Positions 27,666-35,775 of a DNA stretch of 64,000 bases are shown here, piece after piece (positions within the stretch are counted from its first letter, which is position 1; each line of letters opens with the position of its first letter). The DNA is taken from contig NZ_JAKRFD010000007.1 of NCBI RefSeq assembly GCF_022348185.1, positions 1-64,000 of the forward strand. Reading direction: 5' to 3'. The DNA is from Epibacterium sp. Ofav1-8. Its GTDB lineage: Bacteria; Pseudomonadota; Alphaproteobacteria; Rhodobacterales; Rhodobacteraceae. The position numbers and the translations under genes were made by a program. Under the pieces are notes generated by a model. It made no database searches, had not been told where the DNA came from, and saw nothing but the letters and a program-made list of their open reading frames with translations.

Positions 27666-28796
27666 ATGGATTTCACGCTGACCGAAGAGCGCGTCATGCT
27701 CAGGGACATGCTGCGGCGGTTTCTGTCCGAACAGTATGATCACGACACGCGCCAGGCCGTTCTGGCCGCGGGCGCGCCCTTTGATGCCGGCATCTGGGCG
27801 CAATTGGCGGAGCTGGGCATTCTCGGGGCCCTGTTCCCCGAGGCAAACCGCGGCTTGGGCGGCGCGGGGTTCGACATTGCTCTGGTGTTTGAGGAACTTG
27901 GCCGTGCCGGCGTGATAGAGCCCGTTTTATCCTCCGCCATCCTGGGCGGCGGCCTTGTCGCGATGCTCGCGTCCGCGGATCAGCAGGCGCTGTTGGCCGA
28001 GGTGATGGCGGGCACGACCCGGCTGGCCTTTGCCCATTCAGAACCGGGGGCCCGCTATGACCTGGCCGATGTCTCCATATCTGTGGGGGAGGGGCGCACG
28101 TTGAGCGGCATCAAGACCCACGTTCTGGGCGCGGCAGAAGCGCATATGCTGGTGGTGTCCGCGCGCGAGGGTGGGGCTGCGGGCGACACTGAGGGGCTGT
28201 CGCTGTTTCTTGTTCCTGCCGATGCGCCCGGCGTCCACATCGCGCAACATGTGACGGTTGACGGGGTCTCCGCTGGAACCGTGCGCCTTGAGAATGTGAT
28301 CCTGCCCGAGACCGCGCGGCTGGGTCCGGCCGGGCGGGCCTTCGATGCGATCGAAGCGGTGTATGCACGCGGCACCCTCGCCGTAAGTGCGGAGGCGCTT
28401 GGTGCAATGGAAACCGCCAAGGAGATGACCATTTCCTACTTGAAGGAGCGCCAGCAGTTCGGGCGTCCGATCGGCAGGTTTCAAGCTTTGCAGCACCGGA
28501 TGGCGGATGTGGCGATGGAGGTGGAGCAGGCGCGCTCTGCGGTGATCAATCTTGCCGGGCATCTTGAGGCCGCGCGCGGGATACGTGAGCGCAACGTGAG
28601 TGCGACCAAGAACCTGATCGGTCGGATTGGCGCATTGGTCGCCGAGGAGGCTGTACAGCTGCACGGCGGCATAGGCATGACGAATGACTATGCACTGTCT
28701 CATTTCATCCGCCGCATCGTGATGATCGATCACCTGTTTGGCGATGTCGATTACCACCTCGAACGTTTTGTCCAGCTCGATGCGGCGCTGTTGTGA
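27666..28796 (+). CDS. Acyl-CoA dehydrogenase, small subunit candidate
   Basis: A 376-residue acyl-CoA dehydrogenase homologue with the helical N-terminus, a central beta domain and the C-terminal four-helix bundle ('KERQQFGRPIGRFQALQHRMADV', 'QLHGGIGMTNDYALSHFIRR'). The isovaleryl-type catalytic-Glu position reads 'YARGTLAVS' and the medium-chain site is not conserved either, so it lacks an obvious base. With the preceding gene it probably forms an alpha/beta heteromer that shares FAD and active site across subunits. It starts after GAGGAGGGAACGGC, and its likely role is structural or in FAD binding. Confidence 0.85.
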   Translation: MDFTLTEERVMLRDMLRRFLSEQYDHDTRQAVLAAGAPFDAGIWAQLAELGILGALFPEANRGLGGAGFDIALVFEELGRAGVIEPVLSSAILGGGLVAMLASADQQALLAEVMAGTTRLAFAHSEPGARYDLADVSISVGEGRTLSGIKTHVLGAAEAHMLVVSAREGGAAGDTEGLSLFLVPADAPGVHIAQHVTVDGVSAGTVRLENVILPETARLGPAGRAFDAIEAVYARGTLAVSAEALGAMETAKEMTISYLKERQQFGRPIGRFQALQHRMADVAMEVEQARSAVINLAGHLEAARGIRERNVSATKNLIGRIGALVAEEAVQLHGGIGMTNDYALSHFIRRIVMIDHLFGDVDYHLERFVQLDAALL

Positions 28797-28907
28797 CGCC
28801 AGCGCTGGTGCCGACCAGGCCCGGAGGCGGCGCGGCCGGGCCATGGACAGGGCGCCGATCTGTGTGCCGGGGGCAAAGGCGCTTTTCTTGGTGTTGCAAA
28901 AGCCTGT

Positions 28908-29741
28908 ATGATGGAACGCCAGATTGATACAGCGGGGCAGGCGATGATGCGCGAACTTGAGCAGGACCGGCGATATGCCAACACGCTGGCACGTGGCCTG
29001 CGTATCTTGCGCGCGTTTCGCCCCTCCGACAACGGCCTGGGTAATCTGGAGATTTCAGAACGCACCGGCATCCCGCGCTCGACCGTGTCTCGGCTGACCT
29101 TCACGCTCTGTGCGTTGGGATATCTGACCCACGGTCGCCATTTCGACAAGTATCGCCTTGGCCCGGCGGCGCTGGCGCTGGGCAATATCGCCTCGGCGGC
29201 GTTTGGGTTTGTGACCGTCGCCGCCCCGATCATGCAGGCCCTGGCCAATGAGGTCGGCGCATTGGTCGGGGTCGCGATTCAGGATGACGGCAACATGCTG
29301 ATCGTCAAGACCTGGCGTCCGGAAGGCTCCCGCACCATTTGGCTGGATGTGGGGTACAGAATGCCGCTGCTGACCTCGTCTTCGGGGCTGTCCTATCTGG
29401 GGGCCCTGTCGCGCGAGGAACGCGAAAAGGTGGAGGGTCTGTTGCCGGAGGAGAGCTCCGGGACCTGCGAGGAACTCTGGCAGCGCGAGCGCGCCCACTT
29501 GTGGCGTGAGGGCTATGCGTTTGTGCAGGGCGAGGCGCGGTATTCGCGCTCAATCAACGCCGCTGCGACACCCTTTCGCCCGTCGGAGATCGGCGAGCCG
29601 GTGTCCTTTTTCTGCGGTGCGAATACCGACGATCTGAGCGACGCGCGCATCCACGACCAGGTTGGTCCGGCACTGGTTCAGGCGGTTGCCCAGTTGAAGG
29701 CGCTCACCGGTCAGACCGTTTCCGCCGTATCCTCCGGCTGA
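28908..29741 (+). CDS. IclR family transcriptional regulator
   Basis: The 277-residue protein has an N-terminal winged helix-turn-helix (about 20-85; 'LEISERTGIPRSTVSRLTFTL') and a C-terminal IclR effector-binding domain (about 95-270; 'ARYSRSINAAATPF'). It lies 111 bp downstream of the second acyl-CoA dehydrogenase on the same strand, so control of the beta-oxidation operon is likely. The effector would then be an intermediate such as an acyl-CoA. No clear ribosome-binding site precedes ATG 28908; ATG 28911 and 28944 are alternatives. Confidence 0.88.
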   Translation: MMERQIDTAGQAMMRELEQDRRYANTLARGLRILRAFRPSDNGLGNLEISERTGIPRSTVSRLTFTLCALGYLTHGRHFDKYRLGPAALALGNIASAAFGFVTVAAPIMQALANEVGALVGVAIQDDGNMLIVKTWRPEGSRTIWLDVGYRMPLLTSSSGLSYLGALSREEREKVEGLLPEESSGTCEELWQRERAHLWREGYAFVQGEARYSRSINAAATPFRPSEIGEPVSFFCGANTDDLSDARIHDQVGPALVQAVAQLKALTGQTVSAVSSG

Positions 29742-29816
29742 GGCGACACCACTGTCAAATCCCTGATACTTAACAGGCGTAGATCCGGTGGGCACGAACA
29801 CCAAAGGACTTCGCCC

Positions 29817-30530
29817 ATGGCCACCTTCCGCCCTGATCCCATACGCTTCCTGACCGGAGCAGATACCGAAGTGTCGCGCCCCAGGGCCATTTCCGAACCC
29901 GCGCAGGGTGGGAAATTCACCCCCGATGGGGAGGTGCTGCCCTTTCCCGGCAACACGGTGATCTGCCATATCGACCCCAAAAGCGATGTGCATGCGGCGC
30001 TGTGTGAAATGCAAGAGGAGGTCCGGCACAGCGATTTTGGTGCTCTCTTCACCTATCTGCCGCCGGCCAGCCTGCATATGACCGTGTTTCAAGGGATCTC
30101 GCCGGATTCGCCGGTCTGGCCCGAAGGTGTTCCGAAGGGCGCATCCCGTGACGAGGTCACAAACGTTCTGAAAACGCGGCTGGCAGGACATGACCTGCCG
30201 CAGCGCAGGCATGTTACGGCGACGGGCCTGTTTTGCGGTCATTCGGTGACGCTGGAGGGCTCCACCGACATCGAGGAGGCACGCCTGCGTGCTACCCGCG
30301 TCTCCCTGCGCGACCTTACCGGATTGCGGCACGATCATTTTGACACCTACACGTTCCATATCACGCTGGGCTACCTGCTGCGCTGGCTGGACCGTGCGGA
30401 GGCCGAGGACCTCGTGGCGTTTTCCAATCAGGTTTATGCGCGCCACGCAGCGCGGTTGTCGGCCATAGATCTCGGGCCTCTGGAGCTTTGCTCCTTTGAG
30501 GACATGCACCACTTCGAGCCGGTCACCTGA
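29817..30530 (+). CDS. DUF1868 / 2H phosphoesterase-like protein
   Basis: A 237-residue cytosolic protein with two H-x-T/S motifs, 'SLHMTVFQG' near residue 87 and 'TFHITLGYLLR' near 180. These are the catalytic signature of the 2H phosphoesterase superfamily (2'-5' RNA ligase, cyclic phosphodiesterase). Its length and N-terminal 'GGKFTPDGEVLPFPGNTVICHI' fit the DUF1868 branch, whose substrate is not established. It stands alone between the IclR gene and glucokinase with its own AAAGGA site, and neighbours give no clue to its job. Confidence 0.8.
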   Translation: MATFRPDPIRFLTGADTEVSRPRAISEPAQGGKFTPDGEVLPFPGNTVICHIDPKSDVHAALCEMQEEVRHSDFGALFTYLPPASLHMTVFQGISPDSPVWPEGVPKGASRDEVTNVLKTRLAGHDLPQRRHVTATGLFCGHSVTLEGSTDIEEARLRATRVSLRDLTGLRHDHFDTYTFHITLGYLLRWLDRAEAEDLVAFSNQVYARHAARLSAIDLGPLELCSFEDMHHFEPVT

Positions 30531-30559
30531 CCGCACTGCACGGTCCGCACTGCATTTAT

Positions 30560-30571
30560 GTTTGCGCTAAC
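30560..30571. promoter_or_regulatory. LacI-type operator candidate upstream of glk
   Basis: GTTTGCGCTAAC differs by a single base from the perfect palindrome GTTAGCGCTAAC found upstream of pgi at 51340-51351. It lies about 195 bp before the glucokinase start. The central GC step flanked by TTAG/CTAA-like arms is typical of LacI-family sites. No LacI-family gene is in the window. Confidence 0.5.
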
Positions 30572-30764
30572 GCTTGCCATTCCCCGCAAGGCGCGCCAGA
30601 GTCGCGCCAACTTCGGGGCGCAGCCGCAAAGCGGGCGTGAAAGAGGCGGCAGCACTTGACCTGCGCCGCGCAAGCCTGTTTGACCCTGAGCAAGTGAAAA
30701 CCTGAGCATCGGGCTCGACCGTCCGCCCCTGCGTGACAGGGGGGACCGGGCCGGAGGGGCAAAG

Positions 30765-31727
30765 ATGTGGAATCTCATCGCTGACGTTGGCGGAACCAAC
30801 ATGCGGCTGGCAGCCGTGAATGCCGAGGGCGAGATCCTCGAACGGGCGCGCTATGACACCAAGGGCACGCTCAACCTGGAACAGGCCTGCGCCGATTTTG
30901 CCGCGCATCGCGGCAGCGCCCCGGGGCGGGCCGTGATTGCGGCCGCTGGCGTGGTCCGGGGCGGCTCGGTTCAGTTGACCAATGCCGATCAGAGCTTTTC
31001 AGAGCGTGGCATTGCCGCCGCGCTGAAGATCGAGCGCGCCAAGGTCCTGAATGATTTTGAGGCCGCGGCGTGGTCGCTCGCGTCGGTGGGTGAGGCGGAT
31101 GTGACCGTGTTGCAAGGCCAGGCCGTGTTTCCAAAGGAACCCTGTCTGATCATCGGCCCGGGTACGGGTCTTGGCGTCGGGGCATTGGTCTGGGCCAATG
31201 GCGAGCCCTGCGTGGTTCCGGGCGAGGGGGGGCATGTGGCGCTTGGTCCACGCTCCGCCGAAGAGGTACCTATCTTTGAGGCGCTGCGCGAGGAATGGCC
31301 CGAGGTCGGCATGGGCCCGGGACTGGTTGTGGAGGCCGAAGCGATCCTGTCCGGCACCGGTCTGCCCTATTTCTATCGTGCGGTTGCCAAAAGCATGGAT
31401 CTGACTGCGCCGCTGACGACAGGGGCGGAGATCTTTGAATCGGCCAAGGCCAAGCTGGATACGGCGGCCATCCGCTCGGTGCAGCTGTTTGCCCAGTATC
31501 TGGCCGGGGTGGCGGGCGATCTGGGGTTGGTGTTTGCGGCCAAGGGCGGCGTGTTCATCAGCGGTGGGGTTGCGGCGGCCAACCCCTGGATCTTTGATGC
31601 TGCTTTTGTGGCCGCCTTTAACGCGGGCGGGCGACACACGGCGTGGCGTCAGGAATTGCCGCTGCATCTCTATCATCAGCCCAATTTCGGCCTGATCGGG
31701 GCGCGGAACTACTTGCGGGCACGTTGA
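30765..31727 (+). CDS. glk: Glucokinase
   Basis: The 320-residue protein is a bacterial type glucokinase (E. coli Glk family). It starts with the phosphate-binding 'LIADVGGTNMRLA', carries the sugar-binding 'VLNDFEAAAW' and the adenosine/phosphate loop 'IGPGTGLGVGALV', and has 'PGEGGHVALGP', where Glu and His contact glucose. It phosphorylates glucose with ATP, giving glucose 6-phosphate for Zwf, Edd and Eda encoded 15 kb away. The start follows GGAGGGG, which is itself preceded by a small hairpin CCCCTG/CAGGGG at 30726-30742. A LacI-type operator candidate lies upstream. Confidence 0.93.
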   Translation: MWNLIADVGGTNMRLAAVNAEGEILERARYDTKGTLNLEQACADFAAHRGSAPGRAVIAAAGVVRGGSVQLTNADQSFSERGIAAALKIERAKVLNDFEAAAWSLASVGEADVTVLQGQAVFPKEPCLIIGPGTGLGVGALVWANGEPCVVPGEGGHVALGPRSAEEVPIFEALREEWPEVGMGPGLVVEAEAILSGTGLPYFYRAVAKSMDLTAPLTTGAEIFESAKAKLDTAAIRSVQLFAQYLAGVAGDLGLVFAAKGGVFISGGVAAANPWIFDAAFVAAFNAGGRHTAWRQELPLHLYHQPNFGLIGARNYLRAR

Positions 31728-31917
31728 AATCGTCGGCGCGTCGATGGCGCCCTCTGACGGCCGCCGCGCTGTTGGATCATCGGCTGACCTGACGCTCCAC
31801 CTTTGCGGGTGGGCGTGTGTCGATTGCGCGTTGAGCTTGCAGTCACAGCTTGGCATTCTGTTTTGGAAGATCAAGTATTGGACCAAACCCGTTACCCGTC
31901 AGGAGGTGCGCGTCGCA

Positions 31918-32712
31918 ATGACGGACAAGACATTGACTACACCGAAGATTTTCACGTTTCGGGGCGCTCCGGTCATCCGCGATGCCGATCTGGCCGCGTT
32001 GTTCGACTATAGCACCGGCAACCTCAACAAGCTGGTGAACAACAATGCGGATCGTTTTGGCGAGGATTTTGCATTTCGCCTGTCTCAGGACGAGTTCGAA
32101 GACTTGAAACTCCAACTTGGAATATCAAGTGCCCACGGCGGTCTGCGCAAACCTCCGATGGTCTATACGGAGCATGGTGCAGTAATGGCGGCGACGCTGA
32201 TCCGGTCGCCACGCGCCGCCGAAGCCTCGCGCTTTGTCGTGAAGACCTTTGTGGCGGCACGGCGGGGGCTGCTCTCACGGGCAAAGGGGCAGAACCTGCC
32301 ACTGACGCTGCCGGTGAATGACCTGTTGCCGGTCGAGGGCAGTGAGCGACACGGGCTGGTGGCGAAACTCGATGCGGCGCTGGGCCGGGTGCTGGATGCG
32401 ATCGCCGATCCGGAGCAGGAGACCACCGTGCGCGACGAGGCCCGAGCCATCGCGCTTGACGGTCTGTCAGCGATCAAGGCGCATCTGAAAAAGCAGGATA
32501 TCGCCAACGAGAAAACCCTGGCCGAGGTGCAAAAGCTGCTGAAGGAAGCCGAGGCGATCGATACGGAGATCTCGGCCCGTCATATCGAGAACAACCACCG
32601 CCAGCTTGCCTATCTGGCCAAACAGCTGCGGATCGTGATCGAGGTGCAGCGCTATCTGGATCAGGGCAATGTGGAAAACTTGCTCGCGGTGCTCAAGGAT
32701 CTCGGCAACTAG
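31918..32712 (+). CDS. ORF6N domain protein
   Basis: I place the start at ATG 31918, 10 bp after a consensus AGGAGGTG, giving 264 residues. The N-terminal ~110 residues form an ORF6N domain ('FTFRGAPVIRDADLAALFDYSTGNLNK', 'RFGEDFAFRLSQDEF', 'PMVYTEHGAVMAATL'), a DNA-binding-related module common in phage antirepressors and mobile elements. The rest is polar and predicted helical with coiled-coil character near 165-250. It sits alone between glucokinase and a GntR/TauE operon, without phage or integrase genes around it. Function is unknown; a relic of transfer or a domesticated regulator are both possible. Confidence 0.8.
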   Translation: MTDKTLTTPKIFTFRGAPVIRDADLAALFDYSTGNLNKLVNNNADRFGEDFAFRLSQDEFEDLKLQLGISSAHGGLRKPPMVYTEHGAVMAATLIRSPRAAEASRFVVKTFVAARRGLLSRAKGQNLPLTLPVNDLLPVEGSERHGLVAKLDAALGRVLDAIADPEQETTVRDEARAIALDGLSAIKAHLKKQDIANEKTLAEVQKLLKEAEAIDTEISARHIENNHRQLAYLAKQLRIVIEVQRYLDQGNVENLLAVLKDLGN

Positions 32713-32766
32713 CCTCCTGTCAGCAGGGGCAGATTGGTTGTGGTGGCGGCAGTGGGGCGGTGCGCT

Positions 32767-33459
32767 TCAGCTGTCCTGTCGCCCGTCCAGCAGCTGTCCG
32801 ACGTCCGCCAGGTGCTCCTGCATTGCCGCTTTTGCCGCCTCCGGTGCCCCGGCGCAAATGGCATCGGCAATGGCAGTATGTTGCTGCGACAGCCTGGCGA
32901 TCTCATGCGTGCCAAGCGCCTGTTGCCGTGATCGTGTCCACTCGGCCGCCTGCCGCAGGCTGCGTATCTCCTCGAACACTGTCAGGAACACCGCATTCCC
33001 CGCCATTTCGGCAATCTTGTAGTGAAAGATGTCGTCGGCGCGCTCATAGCTGGCCAGGTCCCGTGCCTGCAAAGTCTCTTCCATCAGCCGCAGCAGGCGG
33101 GCCTTGTCCGCAGAGGTGGCGCGCTCGGCGGCCAGGGCCGCCAAGGGAGGTTCGAGCGTCCGTCTGACCTCCATCAGGTCACGCGGCGAGGCACGTCGCG
33201 CCAGCACGCCCAGACGTTCCGCACCCTGTGCCGGGGGCGGCTGCAAGAAGGTGCCCTGACCATGGCGGCGAAATATCAGCCCTTCTTGTGCCAGATCTGC
33301 AAGAACCGCCCGCAACTGAGTGCGTGACACAGACAATCGCTCCGCCAGGGTGCGTTCGGGCAGCAGTCGCCCCGCGTCAGCCAGCTCGCCACTGAGGATT
33401 GCGGCACGAAGGGCGTCCGTCCGGTGGCGCGCCGTGCTGCCCGAGGGTTTCAGAGCCAT
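32767..33459 (-). CDS. GntR family regulator, FCD (FadR-type) subfamily
   Basis: The 230-residue protein has an N-terminal winged helix-turn-helix (about 8-70; 'LLPERTLAERLSVSRTQLRAVLADLAQEG') and a helical FCD effector domain (about 90-220) with metal-type residues in 'DIFHYKIAEMAGN' and 'QHTAIADAI'. ATG 33459 overlaps the last 10 bases of the TauE-type gene, so the two are translationally coupled. It likely controls this operon; a palindrome upstream of the exporter gene is a candidate operator. Ligand unknown, usually an organic acid in this subfamily. Confidence 0.88.
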   Translation of the reverse strand: MALKPSGSTARHRTDALRAAILSGELADAGRLLPERTLAERLSVSRTQLRAVLADLAQEGLIFRRHGQGTFLQPPPAQGAERLGVLARRASPRDLMEVRRTLEPPLAALAAERATSADKARLLRLMEETLQARDLASYERADDIFHYKIAEMAGNAVFLTVFEEIRSLRQAAEWTRSRQQALGTHEIARLSQQHTAIADAICAGAPEAAKAAMQEHLADVGQLLDGRQDS

Positions 33460-34286
33460 CCGATTTGTTCGGCCAGATCTGCGAACATCCGCAGCGCCGT
33501 GAGCATCAGGAACACTCCGAAACAAAGCTTTAGCGCCCGGCGCGGAATGCTGTGGGCCAGCTTTACGCCAAGACGAGCGAATGTGGTCGAGAGCGGGATG
33601 ATGACCGCGGCCAGCATCAGGTTCACATAGCCGAGCGACATGGGGGGCAGGCCTTCGGCGGCAAAGCCTGTCGCCATGTAGATCAGCGCGCCGGGCAGGC
33701 CGATGATGAAACCGATGGCAGCAGAGGTGCCGACCGCTTTGCGTATGTCATACCCGAGAAAACTTAGCGTCGGCACGCAGACGGTGCCCCCGCCGATCCC
33801 CATCATCGCCGAGACCGCACCGGCAAAAACGCCAAGCGCCGCCCAGACCGGCTTGGAAAAACTGCGGGGCGCGGTGGCCTCTGCGGGTTTGCGCAGGATC
33901 ATGTCGAAGGCCACCGCCATCGCAACCGTTGCAAACACTGCCAGCAACACATTGCCGGATACAACACCGCCAAGAATGCCACCGATCAGCACGCCGGTCA
34001 GGATCGAGGGCGCCCAGAGCTTGAGCAACGCGGTGTCGATCGCCCCTTTTTTGTAGTGGCCATAGCCCGAGGAGAGCGAGGTAAAGACGATGGTGGCCAG
34101 AGATGTTCCGACCGCAACCTGCATGGTCAGTGCCGGATCCATGCCGGTGAGGGAGAGCGCGAAATAGAGCGCTGGAACAATGACGATACCGCCACCAACG
34201 CCCAGCAGCCCGGCAAGGATGCCACCTGCGACGCCCGCCGCCGCTGCTACGCCTGCCAGCGGCAGGAGTGTGTCCAATTCCAACAT
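33450..34286 (-). CDS. TauE/SafE family anion exporter
   Basis: A 278-residue inner-membrane protein with about eight membrane segments and the two related halves of the TauE/SafE family, each with a glycine-rich block: 'GILAGLLGVGGGIVIVP' near 22-38 and 'GAVSAMMGIGGGTVCVPTLSFLGY' near 155. The family exports sulfite, sulfoacetate or other small organic anions. I chose ATG 34286 ('MLELDTLLPLAG') over the further upstream ATG, because GGAAGG precedes it and it matches family length. It forms a two-gene operon with the GntR regulator. Confidence 0.88.
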   Translation of the reverse strand: MLELDTLLPLAGVAAAAGVAGGILAGLLGVGGGIVIVPALYFALSLTGMDPALTMQVAVGTSLATIVFTSLSSGYGHYKKGAIDTALLKLWAPSILTGVLIGGILGGVVSGNVLLAVFATVAMAVAFDMILRKPAEATAPRSFSKPVWAALGVFAGAVSAMMGIGGGTVCVPTLSFLGYDIRKAVGTSAAIGFIIGLPGALIYMATGFAAEGLPPMSLGYVNLMLAAVIIPLSTTFARLGVKLAHSIPRRALKLCFGVFLMLTALRMFADLAEQIGWL

Positions 34287-34329
34287 GTCGCGCCGGCCTT
34301 CCGTTCTGCTGCGGTCTGCATTGGCGCTA

Positions 34330-34348
34330 AACCAGTTTGAAATTGGTT
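34330..34348. promoter_or_regulatory. 19-bp near-palindrome upstream of the TauE-GntR operon
   Basis: AACCAGTTTGAAATTGGTT reads as AACCA-g-TTT-g-AAA-t-TGGTT, palindromic except for one mismatched pair. It lies 44-62 bp upstream of the exporter ATG, where a promoter operator is expected. Binding by the operon's GntR regulator is inference. Confidence 0.45.
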
Positions 34349-34394
34349 GCAACACTTCTGTCCGGAGACGACATGCCCCGCCGGGTGGCTGGGT

Positions 34395-35591
34395 TCAGGA
34401 GGTGGGGGCAAAGCCGCTGTGGCTGTCCAGAAGATATTGTGCAATCAGGGGTTTTGCCGCAGCGCCAAGCGCGGATGCATTGGCGCCGATCCGGCCTTCC
34501 TGGACCTCTGGCAGGAAAAGACCGCGCGCATCCAGTCGGGGCAGTTCCTCGTGGACGCGGGCAACCAGCCGGTTGCGCAGGGAGGGGGGCATGGCGCCGT
34601 CGATCACCACCGCCTGAAAATCGATCACGGCGCAGCTGGCCAGCGTCGCTCGGGCCAGCGCATGGGCGGTTTCCTCCAGCCATTGATCTGCCTGCTTGGC
34701 GATCCTGCTCCAGTCTTGCGGCTGCTGCCAGAGCACGGCGGGATCAATATCCTCGTCGACAAGCCGCCGTTCCAGCACCCGGATCGACGCCGTATCAAGC
34801 AGACGCGCCTCCCGACCGTCCGGCAGGCGCGACGGCAGGGGCCCCAACGCGCCCGCGTTGCCGTGGCTACCTTCGTAGACGGAGCCGTTCAGGATGACGC
34901 CGCCCCCAAGGAACGACGCGATAAAGAAATAGAGCCCATCGCGCCAGGCCCGGTTGCCCCCGAACATATGCTCTGCGCGGCAGGCGGCGGTGGCATCATT
35001 GATGATGAAAACCTGAAGGTTGCTGAAGCCCGCGATTTCGGTTGACGGATCCAGTTCCCGCCAGGCTTCCAGGCTGGCTTTGGGCGCTCCGACCTGTTCG
35101 TGCCAGCGCCAGAGATCAAACGGAGTGGCGACACCAATGCCACAGATACGGTCTTTGTGATCGGCGGTCATGCCCGCCTCGATGTCGCGCAGGCTGGCTT
35201 TGATAAACCCAAACACTTCGGCAGGCTGCGGGTAGCGGTAGCGCAGGCGGCGTTCCGCGTGGATGGTGCCGCTGAAATCGATCAGCAACAGGTCGGTGCT
35301 GCGGCGGCCAATTTTGATCCCGTAGGAAAAAAGCCCCTCCGGATTGATGGTCATTGGTACCGAAGGTTTGCCCACGCGACCTTTCTGGCTCTCGCCACGC
35401 AAGGTCAGCCCGTCCCGTTCAAGTTTGCGCAGGATGACGGACACCGTCTGCGATGACAGCCCGGTGCGCCGGGCCATCTCGCTGCCGGGCATGGCGCCGT
35501 CATGATGAAGGACTGAAAGCATCAATCGTTCATTGTAGGCGCGCACTTCGCTCTGGTTGGCGCCGCTGCTGTATTGGCGTGTGTCTGACAT
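34395..35591 (-). CDS. ROK family transcriptional repressor of the fructose operon
   Basis: A 398-residue protein with an N-terminal helix-turn-helix (about 20-75; 'SEMARRTGLSSQTVSVILRKLERDG') fused to a ROK sugar-sensing domain with the glycine-rich 'HGNAGALGPL' and 'GVATPFDLW' segments. The zinc-binding Cys cluster of ROK kinases is absent, which fits a repressor. It is divergent from frcB, a typical place for the frc regulator (FrcR in rhizobia and relatives). I chose ATG 35591 ('MSDTRQYS') as the first codon leading into the DNA-binding domain; an ATG 12 codons upstream is possible. Confidence 0.88.
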   Translation of the reverse strand: MSDTRQYSSGANQSEVRAYNERLMLSVLHHDGAMPGSEMARRTGLSSQTVSVILRKLERDGLTLRGESQKGRVGKPSVPMTINPEGLFSYGIKIGRRSTDLLLIDFSGTIHAERRLRYRYPQPAEVFGFIKASLRDIEAGMTADHKDRICGIGVATPFDLWRWHEQVGAPKASLEAWRELDPSTEIAGFSNLQVFIINDATAACRAEHMFGGNRAWRDGLYFFIASFLGGGVILNGSVYEGSHGNAGALGPLPSRLPDGREARLLDTASIRVLERRLVDEDIDPAVLWQQPQDWSRIAKQADQWLEETAHALARATLASCAVIDFQAVVIDGAMPPSLRNRLVARVHEELPRLDARGLFLPEVQEGRIGANASALGAAAKPLIAQYLLDSHSGFAPTS

Positions 35592-35644
35592 GGGCCGCTC
35601 TATGCGCTTCTCCTCGTATTGAGGCAAGAGATTGCCGCTCGCCC

Positions 35645-35676
35645 ATTAATAAATCAAGTTGAATTATTTATTGACA
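35645..35676. promoter_or_regulatory. AT-rich dyad and -35 in the divergent ROK / frcB promoter
   Basis: AATAAAT (35648-35654) and ATTTATT (35666-35672) are perfect 7-bp inverted repeats, 11 bp apart. Their right arm overlaps a consensus -35 TTGACA at 35671-35676, about 100 bp before frcB. AT-rich dyads of this sort are typical targets of ROK repressors (NagC, Mlc), and overlap with the -35 would give repression. Confidence 0.5.
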
Positions 35677-35775
35677 GAGACCGGGAATCGCGGCTTTCTG
35701 TGGGCGAGCAGCGTACCGGCACAGCACAGAGAGGGTCGGGCGCGGTGTTCTAAAATCAGTTTCTGGGAGGAGACC

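Noticed and set aside
34320-34331. Third LacI-like match ATTGGCGCTAAA near the TauE operon
   Set aside because: It has three mismatches to the perfect site and overlaps a better palindrome; likely chance.
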